Source: Acaryochloris sp. CRU_2_0
Lineage (GTDB): Bacteria; Cyanobacteriota; Cyanobacteriia; Thermosynechococcales; Thermosynechococcaceae
DNA: 64,000 nt
Direction: 5' to 3'
Assembly (NCBI GenBank): GCA_012034865.1
Contig: JAAUOM010000007.1
Coordinates: 1-64,000, forward strand
Of this stretch, positions 56,525-64,000 are shown in pieces (positions within the stretch are counted from its first letter, which is position 1; each line of letters starts with the position of its first letter). The position numbers and the translations under genes were made by a program. Under the pieces are notes generated by a model. The model was not told the DNA's origin. It made no database searches and saw only the letters and a list, made by a program, of their open reading frames with translations.

Positions 56525-56721
56525 CACAACCTCAAGACCAACCCCATTCAGAGCTGCAGCTTGATTGCCAGAATACTCTAGCTGGCTTGGCAGGGAGTGG
56601 AATTACTTGTCCTGCTTTCAATACTTCCTTACTGGAAACCTATGTTGGCTATCTCATTCAGAGTAATGCCCTATTTCCGCTACGCGGAAGTAAAAAGGGA
56701 ATAGACAAAAGCCTTAAGTGA
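56519..56721 (+). pseudogene. Displaced C-terminus of the thioester reductase domain
   Basis: After the frame break the alternative frame reads QVAQPQDQ, then LQLDCQNTLAGLAGSGI, then LLETYVGYLIQSNAL. This matches the usual C-terminal end of NRPS reductase domains (DCQNTLAGLAG followed by a short helix). The last residues, FPLRGSKKGIDKSLK, are repeat-derived. It should be joined to the preceding gene. Confidence 0.8.
56675..56689 (+). repeat. Short hairpin at the end of the reductase gene
   Basis: TTCCGC-TAC-GCGGAA, a short cyanobacterial interspersed palindrome, overlaps the last codons of the corrected reductase frame. It could also weakly stem transcription, but no T-run follows. Confidence 0.45.
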
Positions 56722-56850
56722 TAATCTTTTTTGGAGTTCTCAAGGGTTGCAGCATGAATACAGCAATGAACTAGAACCGTCATACATGGAACTGCTATTA
56801 CAGAGACCTTGCACAATTTCGATCCAAGTACCATCCAGGAGCGTAATCCG

Positions 56851-58290
56851 ATGAACGCCAGTGTTCTCAATTCACCCAATCTGACCCCCAGCCAGAATCA
56901 ACAGAGGCTTCAGGGTCAAGCCTACCTCGAGAATTTTATTGAAACCTACAACCAACGCACCAAAACCTCTAAAGGCTTAGCTCAAAGGCATCGTGCTGTC
57001 CTAGCGGATAGGAGAAATTCAGAAGGATTTCACCCTGCCTTCAAGGAAATGGTGTATCCCATTGTGGGTAAACAGGCTTTAGGTTCTAGGCTCACAGATG
57101 TTGATGGGAATGAATACATCGACTTAGTAATGGGATTTGGGGTTAGCTTTTTCGGTCATAATCCACCCTTTATTAAAGATGCGATCGCCCAACGGCTAGA
57201 GCAAGGATTCCACATTGGCCCCCAGTCCGATCTAGCAGGGGAAGTTGCTGAAATGATCAGCGAACTCACGGGACTAGAGCGAGTCACCTTTAGCAATACG
57301 GGTACAGAAGCCGTGATGACAGCGTTAAGGCTGGCACGGGCAGCCACCGGACGCAGCAAAATCGTCATGTTTTCTGGTTCCTACCATGGCCATTTCGACG
57401 GCACCTTGGCTCAGTCCCAAATTATAGACGGCATCTTGAGGACTATCCCTAGTGCTTCAGGCGTACCCGAAAACATCACCAAAGATGTCTTAGTTCTGGA
57501 ATATGGCAATCCTCAATCGTTAGAAATCATCAGCCATCACAGCCTTGAACTTGCTGCGGTTATCGTTGAACCCATCCAAGATGAACAACCTAACCTACAG
57601 CCTCACGCATTTCTCAAACAGCTTAGACAGCTTACTCAAGAAGCTGGAATCGCCCTAATTTTTGATGAAATGCTCACGGGTTTCCGTATTCACCTCGGTG
57701 GTGCCCAAGCCTGGTTTGGTATTCAGGCGGATATTGCCACCTACGGCAAAATTATAGGGGGTGGGATGCCCATTGGTGTTATTGCGGGCAGCTCAACTTA
57801 CATGGATAAAATTGACGGTGGTGACTGGAACTACGGAGATGCATCCTCTCCCCAAACTGAAAAAACTTTCTTTGCGGGAACTTATTGTAAGCACCCGCTA
57901 GCCATGGCCGCAGCCCATGCTGTACTTCAGTATCTGAAGCAACAGGGACCGTCTCTCCAGGAACGCCTCAATCAACGCACCCAGCAGTTTATTGAAACCT
58001 TAAATGCTTACTTTAATGCGGAAGGCCTTCCCCTTCAGCTTGCTAACTTTGGATCGGTATTTAATGCTGTTTCTTCTGGTGTCAATGATCCAATAGCGCA
58101 AACAAACGACGATCATTCCACTGCTGCCAGCATGAACTTACTGTGCTACCACCTCATCCACAAAGGAGTTTTTATTCAGGGTAGTGGTGGCATTCTCTCG
58201 ACAGCCCACACAGACGAGGACCTAGAGCAAGTTATTCATGCCATACAACAGAGCGTCAAAGACCTTCAAGAAGCTGCCATCTTACCTTAA
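56851..58290 (+). CDS. Class III PLP aminotransferase (glutamate-1-semialdehyde aminomutase-like)
   Basis: 479 residues from ATG 56851, preceded by AGGAG; a TTG at 56809 is an alternative. FSNTGTEAVMTALRLARAAT and FSGSYHGHFDG are PLP-phosphate contacts, FDEMLTGFR holds the Asp for the pyridine nitrogen, and Lys300 in TYGKIIGGGMPIG forms the Schiff base. It belongs to the GSA-like group that includes PKS/NRPS-embedded aminotransferases (for example in McyE) and the free-standing MxcL of myxochelin biosynthesis. Since it follows a reductase-terminated line and both KRs look intact, amination of the released aldehyde is more likely than beta-keto transamination. The primary hemL role is unlikely because of the context and the N-terminal extension. 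Confidence 0.88.
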   Translation: MNASVLNSPNLTPSQNQQRLQGQAYLENFIETYNQRTKTSKGLAQRHRAVLADRRNSEGFHPAFKEMVYPIVGKQALGSRLTDVDGNEYIDLVMGFGVSFFGHNPPFIKDAIAQRLEQGFHIGPQSDLAGEVAEMISELTGLERVTFSNTGTEAVMTALRLARAATGRSKIVMFSGSYHGHFDGTLAQSQIIDGILRTIPSASGVPENITKDVLVLEYGNPQSLEIISHHSLELAAVIVEPIQDEQPNLQPHAFLKQLRQLTQEAGIALIFDEMLTGFRIHLGGAQAWFGIQADIATYGKIIGGGMPIGVIAGSSTYMDKIDGGDWNYGDASSPQTEKTFFAGTYCKHPLAMAAAHAVLQYLKQQGPSLQERLNQRTQQFIETLNAYFNAEGLPLQLANFGSVFNAVSSGVNDPIAQTNDDHSTAASMNLLCYHLIHKGVFIQGSGGILSTAHTDEDLEQVIHAIQQSVKDLQEAAILP

Positions 58291-58346
58291 TTGAAGAGAA
58301 TAATCACTTGAGCGAATTACCCCTTGTATTAGAAGAGATTTAAGTT

Positions 58347-59096
58347 ATGTCTTTAAACACCCTAGTCCCACAATATGATCCCTTTGCTCGCATGTATAAC
58401 GAATACTGGGGGCCGAGGTATTGTGAAGACAATATTGTTATTTTGGAAAAAATACTACTACAGCATATTCCCGAAAAATCGCATATCTTAGACCTTTGTT
58501 GCGGAACCGGACAATTGGTTCAAGAATTGATCCTCAATGGCTTTGAAGTAACCGGGATTGATGCATCAGAAGGGATGTTAAATTATGCTCGTCAAAATGC
58601 ACCATCGGGTCAGTTTATTCTCAGCGATGCACGATCATTCGACATGCCAGCCTGTTTTGATGCCGTGGTTTCAACCTCCGCTTCTTTGAACCATATTATG
58701 AATCTTGAGGAGCTGACCAGTGTATTTCTGAATATCTACCAGGCACTAAAAGCTAAGGGGATCTTTGTTTTAGAAATCAACCTAGAGGAAGCCTTAAAGT
58801 CGTTGAATTTTGATAAAGAAGGTGATGTTCTAGATGATTATGCGTGGGCAAGTATTTCCATCTACGATGCTGCAAGTAAAATGGGTCAAATCAAAATGAC
58901 TTTATTCGCAGAACAGCAAGGAACTTGGCATCGTTTTGATGAGAGTTGGCCACTAAAAGGCTACTCCAAATCTGATATAGAATCTGTATTAAAAAAAGCT
59001 GGATTTGTTAATATTCAGGCTCTTGGCATAGAATCTAGTTCTGAAGTATCTAATCCTTCAATTAGCACCTTTTTTGCTGCGTATAAGCAGGAATAA
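58347..59096 (+). CDS. Class I SAM-dependent methyltransferase, probable tailoring enzyme
   Basis: 249 residues with the SAM motif ILDLCCGTGQLVQELI, acidic motif VTGIDASEGML, SDARSFDMP and VVSTSASLNHI. It is of the Methyltransf_11/25 type and free-standing. It lies 56 bases after the aminotransferase, in the same direction, at the end of the presumed operon. It may methylate the released product, for example the new terminal amine, but the acceptor cannot be told from sequence. Confidence 0.82.
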   Translation: MSLNTLVPQYDPFARMYNEYWGPRYCEDNIVILEKILLQHIPEKSHILDLCCGTGQLVQELILNGFEVTGIDASEGMLNYARQNAPSGQFILSDARSFDMPACFDAVVSTSASLNHIMNLEELTSVFLNIYQALKAKGIFVLEINLEEALKSLNFDKEGDVLDDYAWASISIYDAASKMGQIKMTLFAEQQGTWHRFDESWPLKGYSKSDIESVLKKAGFVNIQALGIESSSEVSNPSISTFFAAYKQE

Positions 59097-59360
59097 TTAT
59101 ATTGTTAATCAGTGTTTTTTATGCAATCTGAATCTTTTTTGGAGCATCCGCGACAAATGAAGAGTTATCAATGTCCCTTATTGTGTAGTATTTTAAATAT
59201 TCCCCCATGCATAAAGACTCATTAAAGCCAGATCTAGGGTGTTGTTTGATCTCATCCCAGAAACTGGATAGCGAGTTGATTGAAATAGTGCTAGTGAAGT
59301 CTCCAACGCTAATTGCGGGGACTGGAGAATAAGACTAATGATTTTACTGGGTATTCACGG

Positions 59361-60338
59361 ATGGCTGTTTCCGATCGCAAACTCCAACTCCTAGATTTTG
59401 AGAAACCTCTGTTTGAGCTAGAGTCACGAATTGAGCAAATTCGCAGCCTCTCTGAGCAAAATGGGGTTGATGTGACAGACCAACTGGCTCAACTAGAAGA
59501 TCGGGCTGAACAGCTCCGACAGGAGATCTTTAGTAGTTTGACCCCCATACAAGAGCTACAGCTCGCTCGCCATCCTCGTCGTCCCAGCACCTTAGATTAT
59601 ATTCACACCATTAGTGATGAATGGATGGAATTGCATGGCGATCGCCGTGGCCATGATGATCCAGCCATTGTCGGCGGGGTGGGTCGCATTGATGGGCAAC
59701 CCGTCTTGATGCTAGGTCATCAAAAAGGTCGAGACACTAAAGATAATGTCGCTCGCAACTTTGGTATGCCTTTTCCCAGCGGTTATCGCAAAGCCCTGAG
59801 GTTAATGGATCATGCAGATCGCTTTGGCTTACCCATTCTCTCGTTTATTGATACCCCAGCAGCCTGGGCGGGTCTAGAGGCAGAACAATTTGGTCAAGGT
59901 GAAGCCATTGCCCTCAATCTCCGCGAGATGTTCCGTTTGGATGTACCCATCATTTGTACTGTCATTGGCGAAGGCGGATCTGGGGGAGCCTTAGGTATTG
60001 GCGTCGGCGATCGCTTGCTTATGTTTGAACATGCCATCTATAGTGTTGCTCCTCCCGAAGCTTGTGCGGCTATTCTCTGGCGCGATGCCCAGCAGGGACC
60101 TCAAGCTGCAGAAGCCCTAAAAATTACAGCCACTGATCTGGAAGGATTAGGGATTATTGACCAAATTCTACCTGAACCGCTCGGTGGTGCTCATTCTGAA
60201 CCGATCCAAGCCGCAGAAATCCTAAAAGCAGCTATCTTAACCAATTTAGAAGAATTATGGCGTCTAAGTCCTCAAGAACGTCGTCAGCAGCGCTATCACA
60301 AGTTCCGTAATATGGGAATTTTTACCCAGCTTCCCTGA
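59361..60338 (+). CDS. accA: Acetyl-CoA carboxylase carboxyltransferase subunit alpha
   Basis: 325 residues from ATG 59361; an upstream in-frame start at 59313 would add an unlikely N-terminus. AccA transfers the carboxyl group from biotin-BCCP to acetyl-CoA with AccD, giving malonyl-CoA for fatty acids and, here, for the two PKS modules. Family blocks: [58 protein letters not shown] and [12 protein letters not shown]. Length is normal for cyanobacteria. It is a housekeeping gene and probably marks the right boundary of the biosynthetic cluster. Confidence 0.96.
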   Translation: MAVSDRKLQLLDFEKPLFELESRIEQIRSLSEQNGVDVTDQLAQLEDRAEQLRQEIFSSLTPIQELQLARHPRRPSTLDYIHTISDEWMELHGDRRGHDDPAIVGGVGRIDGQPVLMLGHQKGRDTKDNVARNFGMPFPSGYRKALRLMDHADRFGLPILSFIDTPAAWAGLEAEQFGQGEAIALNLREMFRLDVPIICTVIGEGGSGGALGIGVGDRLLMFEHAIYSVAPPEACAAILWRDAQQGPQAAEALKITATDLEGLGIIDQILPEPLGGAHSEPIQAAEILKAAILTNLEELWRLSPQERRQQRYHKFRNMGIFTQLP

Positions 60339-60582
60339 GCAGGCTTGTCCCTGTTTTGGCCTCTACCTTGAGTTAAGATCCCAATATCGCAACATTTGTT
60401 TACAATTAATAAACAGAGATCCATTCTTGAGATGCCATCCTGAGTGGTTCTCATCTGTGCCGATAGTTGTAAGGAGTCCATTACCTTTGCATTTTGAAAC
60501 CCGTTCCTTAGTACCTGTTCGCTGTAAGCGAGAACTGGCTGAAGAACAGATCTATCTCCCTTTCAATGTTTAGGAATTTTGT

Positions 60583-61308
60583 ATGATTGCTCAAAGGAAG
60601 CTGCGGGCTTTGATTACCGGAGCTAGCAGTGGTATTGGTCGGGCAACGGCTGTGGCCTTTGCTAAATCTGGGATTGATCTGGCCTTGGTGGGCCGTTCTC
60701 AGAGCCGACTGGCAGACTTGGCTCAGGATCTGCAAGGTCTCGGGATTGCGGTGCAGCCCTTTAGGGTTGATCTGGCCGCTGTCGATCAAGTCAGTACCCA
60801 AATCTGCCATCTCTTAGAACAGTTCGGCTCCATTGATATTTTGATTAATAACGCGGGCATGGGCTATACGGCTGAATTGCTGGATACACCGCTCACCGAC
60901 TGGCAAGCGGTGCTGAATCTCAATCTCACTAGCCCCTTTCAATGTATCCAAGCCGTGTTGCCCCAGATGCGATCGCAAAAATCCGGCACGATCATCAATG
61001 TTATCTCCGTTGCTGGACGGCAGGCATTTCCGCAATGGGGTGCCTATTGTGCCAGCAAATTTGGTTTACTGGGACTCACAAAAACCCTAGCCCAAGAAGA
61101 ACGACCCTACGGCCTGCGGGTAACGGCTCTTTGTCCAGGAGCCGTCAACACCCCTTTGTGGGATGCCGCCACGGTTAACGCCGACTTTGACCGCACAGCT
61201 ATGCTCAGCCCTGAAGATGTTGCCCAATCCATTTTGCAAATTGTGCAGATGCCCCAACATGCCGTGATTGAAGAACTCGTCCTCATGCCCAATGCAGGCA
61301 CATTCTAA
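60583..61308 (+). CDS. Short-chain dehydrogenase/reductase
   Basis: 241 residues, classical SDR. TGASSGIGRATAVAF binds NAD(P), NNAGMG stabilises the core, Ser is in VISVAGR, and YCASK holds the catalytic Tyr/Lys. PGAVNTPLWD follows. It is similar in kind to the 3-oxoacyl-ACP reductase/YdfG-like SDRs often found between accA and folE in cyanobacteria. Substrate unknown. ATG 60583 lies just after AGGAATTTTGT. Confidence 0.88.
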   Translation: MIAQRKLRALITGASSGIGRATAVAFAKSGIDLALVGRSQSRLADLAQDLQGLGIAVQPFRVDLAAVDQVSTQICHLLEQFGSIDILINNAGMGYTAELLDTPLTDWQAVLNLNLTSPFQCIQAVLPQMRSQKSGTIINVISVAGRQAFPQWGAYCASKFGLLGLTKTLAQEERPYGLRVTALCPGAVNTPLWDAATVNADFDRTAMLSPEDVAQSILQIVQMPQHAVIEELVLMPNAGTF

Positions 61309-61376
61309 TCCATGCTGGCAATCCCATCCTTTATCGATTAGCCCCTTGGCCAAATTTTCTACCCTGAATGTAAAAA

Positions 61377-62066
61377 ATGACTACCTTTTCTACTAGCAAC
61401 TCTAATTCTTCTATGAACCCTACTGCCCCTAGCTCTCAACTGCGACCAGACCGCAGCTTGTCTCAACGCATCAAAGATCAAGATACCTACCGCCAAGTGA
61501 GCCAAGAAGAAATGATGCAGTCTGTCGAAACCCTGCTGCTGGGGGTAGGTGAGGATCCAGAGCGCGAAGGACTCCTGAAAACCCCCAAGCGTGTGGCCGA
61601 AGCGATGCGGTTTTTAACCAGTGGTTATCAACAATCCTTAGACGACTTGGTCAATAATGCCATCTTTGATGAAGGGCATGATGAAATGGTGTTGGTGCGT
61701 GATATTGATGCCTTTAGCCTGTGTGAACATCATATGTTGCCCTTTATCGGCAAAGCCCATGTTGCCTATATCCCCAATCAAAAAGTGATTGGACTCAGCA
61801 AACTGGCGCGCATTGTCGAAATGTACTCTCGTCGCCTGCAAGTGCAAGAACGACTCACTCGCCAAATCGCTGAAGCGGTGCAAAGCGTACTTGAACCCAA
61901 GGGGGTTGCGGTGGTGATGGAAGCCAGCCATATGTGCATGGTCATGCGCGGGGTGCAAAAACCGGGGTCTTGGACGGTCACCAGTTCCATGATTGGCGTC
62001 TTTCAAGACGATCACAAAACCCGCGAGGAATTTCTCAACTTAATCCGTCATCCCCACAATTTCTAG
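61377..62066 (+). CDS. folE: GTP cyclohydrolase I
   Basis: 229 residues. Converts GTP to dihydroneopterin triphosphate, the first step to folate and other pterins. Zinc ligands appear in [10 protein letters not shown] (Cys and His) and SHMCMVMRG (Cys). [20 protein letters not shown] and PGSWTVTS are typical. A low-complexity N-terminal extension of about 40 residues precedes the conserved start [17 protein letters not shown]. It is separated by only 9 bases from the end of the convergent oxidase gene. Confidence 0.96.
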   Translation: MTTFSTSNSNSSMNPTAPSSQLRPDRSLSQRIKDQDTYRQVSQEEMMQSVETLLLGVGEDPEREGLLKTPKRVAEAMRFLTSGYQQSLDDLVNNAIFDEGHDEMVLVRDIDAFSLCEHHMLPFIGKAHVAYIPNQKVIGLSKLARIVEMYSRRLQVQERLTRQIAEAVQSVLEPKGVAVVMEASHMCMVMRGVQKPGSWTVTSSMIGVFQDDHKTREEFLNLIRHPHNF

Positions 62067-62075
62067 TCCTACTTG

Positions 62076-64000
62076 CTAGAAGTTTTCTTTGCGGTAGCGA
62101 AATCCATATCTGTTACATTGCTTGCTCAAGGTATTAGATAAACCGCGAGGTCCACAGTAAAAGACATCCACTTTCTCGGCTGGATATTGAGCGTTGATGG
62201 CCTGAAAGATTTGAGACCAATCAGGCCGACCTGTATGGGTTTGTTCTTTAAGACCTGTAATCAGATCAACGTGCATTTGATCATGCAGCAAATCCATTGC
62301 TGTATAGAGGGTCACGGACTGAATATTGGGTCTTTGAGTGACACCTGTTAAATATAAATTGAGATCAAATAAACCATAGGTATCTTCTAAATTAATTCTG
62401 TGCAGCAATTCCAGAAACCATTCAAAGGAGGATTGGTCTCGATTCAACCAGTAGAAATGAACTTTTTTAAGACTGAAATCAGTTTGTTGTAATTTTTTCC
62501 GTTGCAACATGCTTTGCAAAATGGAGGCATAGGGTGTCACTCCAATTCCGCCTGCAATCAACATGACATACTCAGCAGTAAAAATATGACTACTTGGGCT
62601 GTGATAGGGACCCTGCACATAGATTGGAAACGTGAGATCCACCTGATTCTCTTGAATAGGCACTTTGAAGGAGTGGTAGAGTTTTTGAGTCCAACTGCCC
62701 ACTGCACGGATATGAACTGAAAATTGATCGAGTTGCTCTGGGGCGCTACTAATGGTGAAGGGATGCCATTCAAACTTTGAGATTGTAGGGCATTTGAGAT
62801 AGACATAATCAGATGCCTCAAAGGTAAAGCCCAGTCGCTCCATCTTTAAGGCCAACACATTCCCAGGGAGGGTTACAGCATTGAGTAGACGCACTCTGCG
62901 CTTGCTTTGACGGTGGCGAACCAATTGCTCAAGGAGGAAAGCTGCGATCGCACCCCCAGACCACTGCCAAAACGCTTTACCATGAACCAACAACAACCCC
63001 AGCCAGGGAATATAAGCCAAATGAGCCACAGAAAACAGGTCAAACAGCTCCTTTTCCCGCACAACAGGCTGAGCTGTAAACCATAGAAGGAGCAAAATCA
63101 GCATTAATAGCAACCCTGTGTAGCCCGATCCATAGCTCAAGAAACCTGACAAGGATTGATGGCTTAAAAAACGATCTTGGAGGTGGGCAAGGGTATGAAT
63201 AACCGCTAAACCAAAAATCACTTGTCCCACCAGTTTATGAAACTCAAGATGTTCATCGATGGGTAAAAAATCATTGAGCTTACTCTTACGTAGACGACTC
63301 ATCCCCTGGCGCATAACAGGAACTAAAATCAACGCACTATTGAAGTTCAATGCGGCTCCACATCCCCGCGCAATACCAAAATAAAGACCTTGATCCCGAT
63401 GCAAATAATAGGCATGGACAAACAGCCAGCCAATCACAGAAAAATATAGGACTAGGAACAGCAACTTAGCCCAGTTGTTTTGCAAATAGTGAACCCTGGA
63501 ACGCCACCCTATCTGCTGCGAAACAGAAGGTAATTCTGCCTGGGGCGGCTGTAACCAGCTTACTGGGCTGACAGTCATTGCTTCACGCAACTCAGGAGAG
63601 CCATCTAACAGATGCTTGAATTCTGCAAATGTAATTTCACGACTTTCATCGGTATCCGCTTGCTTAAACAGCAGATCGATTAACTGTCTGACTTGAATGG
63701 CAGGAATATTGAGTTGGTTGGCTTGCAAGCTAGCAAGAATGAATTCTTCTAATTCTCTTCGATCAATTCGATGATCATCGTTACGGTCATGCAGGCGAAA
63801 TGCAAACATCAACTTGTCATCAGTTGTGCCTTGAGCCAGTTGATAGAGGGTATCCAGAAATTCTTGGGCATTAATTCTTTGGGTTTGATCTCTATCAAAC
63901 ACTTGGAATAGACGTTCGGCTAAGAAGTCATTGTTGAGATCTAATGCCTTTTGGAATTCTGCAAGATCAAGCATGTGATCCGATCCGGCATATTCAGCAA
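62076..64000 (-). CDS. EF-hand NADPH-oxidase-like flavocytochrome, N-terminus beyond the window
   Basis: At least 640 residues. The N-terminal about 130 residues hold EF-hand loops such as DRDQTQRINAQEF, DRNDDHRIDRREL and DTDESREITFAEF (Ca2+ binding). A ferric-reductase transmembrane core follows, with heme His residues in ELEFHKLVGQ-like and VIHTLAH segments. Then come the FAD motif HPFTISSAPEQ and NADPH motifs GGIGVTPYASIL and FYCGPRGLS. The architecture matches NOX5/Rboh-type calcium-regulated superoxide-generating oxidases. An ATG at 63974 is possible, but the frame stays open to the edge as AEYAGSDHMLDLAEF, which looks like another EF-hand, so the gene probably starts outside. Confidence 0.88.
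   Translation of the reverse strand, partial: AEYAGSDHMLDLAEFQKALDLNNDFLAERLFQVFDRDQTQRINAQEFLDTLYQLAQGTTDDKLMFAFRLHDRNDDHRIDRRELEEFILASLQANQLNIPAIQVRQLIDLLFKQADTDESREITFAEFKHLLDGSPELREAMTVSPVSWLQPPQAELPSVSQQIGWRSRVHYLQNNWAKLLFLVLYFSVIGWLFVHAYYLHRDQGLYFGIARGCGAALNFNSALILVPVMRQGMSRLRKSKLNDFLPIDEHLEFHKLVGQVIFGLAVIHTLAHLQDRFLSHQSLSGFLSYGSGYTGLLLMLILLLLWFTAQPVVREKELFDLFSVAHLAYIPWLGLLLVHGKAFWQWSGGAIAAFLLEQLVRHRQSKRRVRLLNAVTLPGNVLALKMERLGFTFEASDYVYLKCPTISKFEWHPFTISSAPEQLDQFSVHIRAVGSWTQKLYHSFKVPIQENQVDLTFPIYVQGPYHSPSSHIFTAEYVMLIAGGIGVTPYASILQSMLQRKKLQQTDFSLKKVHFYWLNRDQSSFEWFLELLHRINLEDTYGLFDLNLYLTGVTQRPNIQSVTLYTAMDLLHDQMHVDLITGLKEQTHTGRPDWSQIFQAINAQYPAEKVDVFYCGPRGLSNTLSKQCNRYGFRYRKENF

Noticed and set aside
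56851-58290. Annotation as hemL (chlorophyll and heme synthesis).
   Set aside because: The position directly after a reductase-terminated NRPS and the sequence type near PKS/NRPS aminotransferases fit tailoring better than the housekeeping enzyme.

Overview
The window comes from a cyanobacterium. HIP1-type GCGATCGC octamers and GGCGATCGCC-like sites are scattered through it, and the right end has a typical cyanobacterial housekeeping run: accA, a short-chain dehydrogenase and folE. I cannot name the genus. No rRNA, tRNA or CRISPR array was seen.

Layout. (1) 1-1513: insertion-sequence debris, an IS630-family transposase cut by the window edge that lies inside an ISAs1-family fragment. (2) 1860-5335, minus strand: an MFS exporter followed by a secreted penicillin-acylase-family hydrolase, probably one operon. 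(3) 5336-6015: the divergent control region, with a palindromic candidate operator at 5502-5518. (4) 6016-56721, plus strand: about 50 kb of NRPS/PKS megasynthase genes, many overlapping by 4-14 bases. (5) 56851-59096: an aminotransferase and a methyltransferase, probably tailoring. (6) 59361-62066: accA, SDR, folE. (7) 62076 to the right edge, minus strand: an EF-hand, NADPH-oxidase-like flavocytochrome.

Assembly line read in order: FAAL-ACP-C / hydroxylase / interface-A1-T-C-A(Gly)-T-C-hydroxylase / interface-A(Asp)-T / KS-AT-KR-ACP / C-A-T / KS-AT-cMT-KR-ACP-C / hydroxylase / interface-A(His-like)-T / C-A(Orn)-T / C-A-MT-T / C-A-MT-T-R. The A-domain codes I read by eye match Stachelhaus codes for Gly, Asp (one conservative change) and Orn, and resemble His. 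The central point is that three SyrP-like Fe(II)/2-oxoglutarate hydroxylases each sit directly before an NRPS that opens with a condensation-like domain lacking HHxxxDG. This is the arrangement known for the beta-hydroxy-Asp and beta-hydroxy-His hydroxylases of siderophore NRPSs and their 'interface' partner domains. The predicted product is a lipid-primed, polyketide-interrupted peptide with beta-hydroxy-Asp, beta-hydroxy-His and a third possibly hydroxylated unit. It should be released reductively and perhaps aminated. This best fits a metallophore related in logic to the cyanochelins, but with a composition I do not recognise. No TonB receptor or other uptake gene is in the window, so the metal role is inferred.

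Four reading-frame breaks (near 7967, 27736, 52622 and 56515) each look like one base missing from a homopolymer. In every case the downstream frame restores the expected family sequence. Either the cluster is decaying or the assembly carries homopolymer errors. Short interspersed repeats also sit in frame inside the megasynthase genes.
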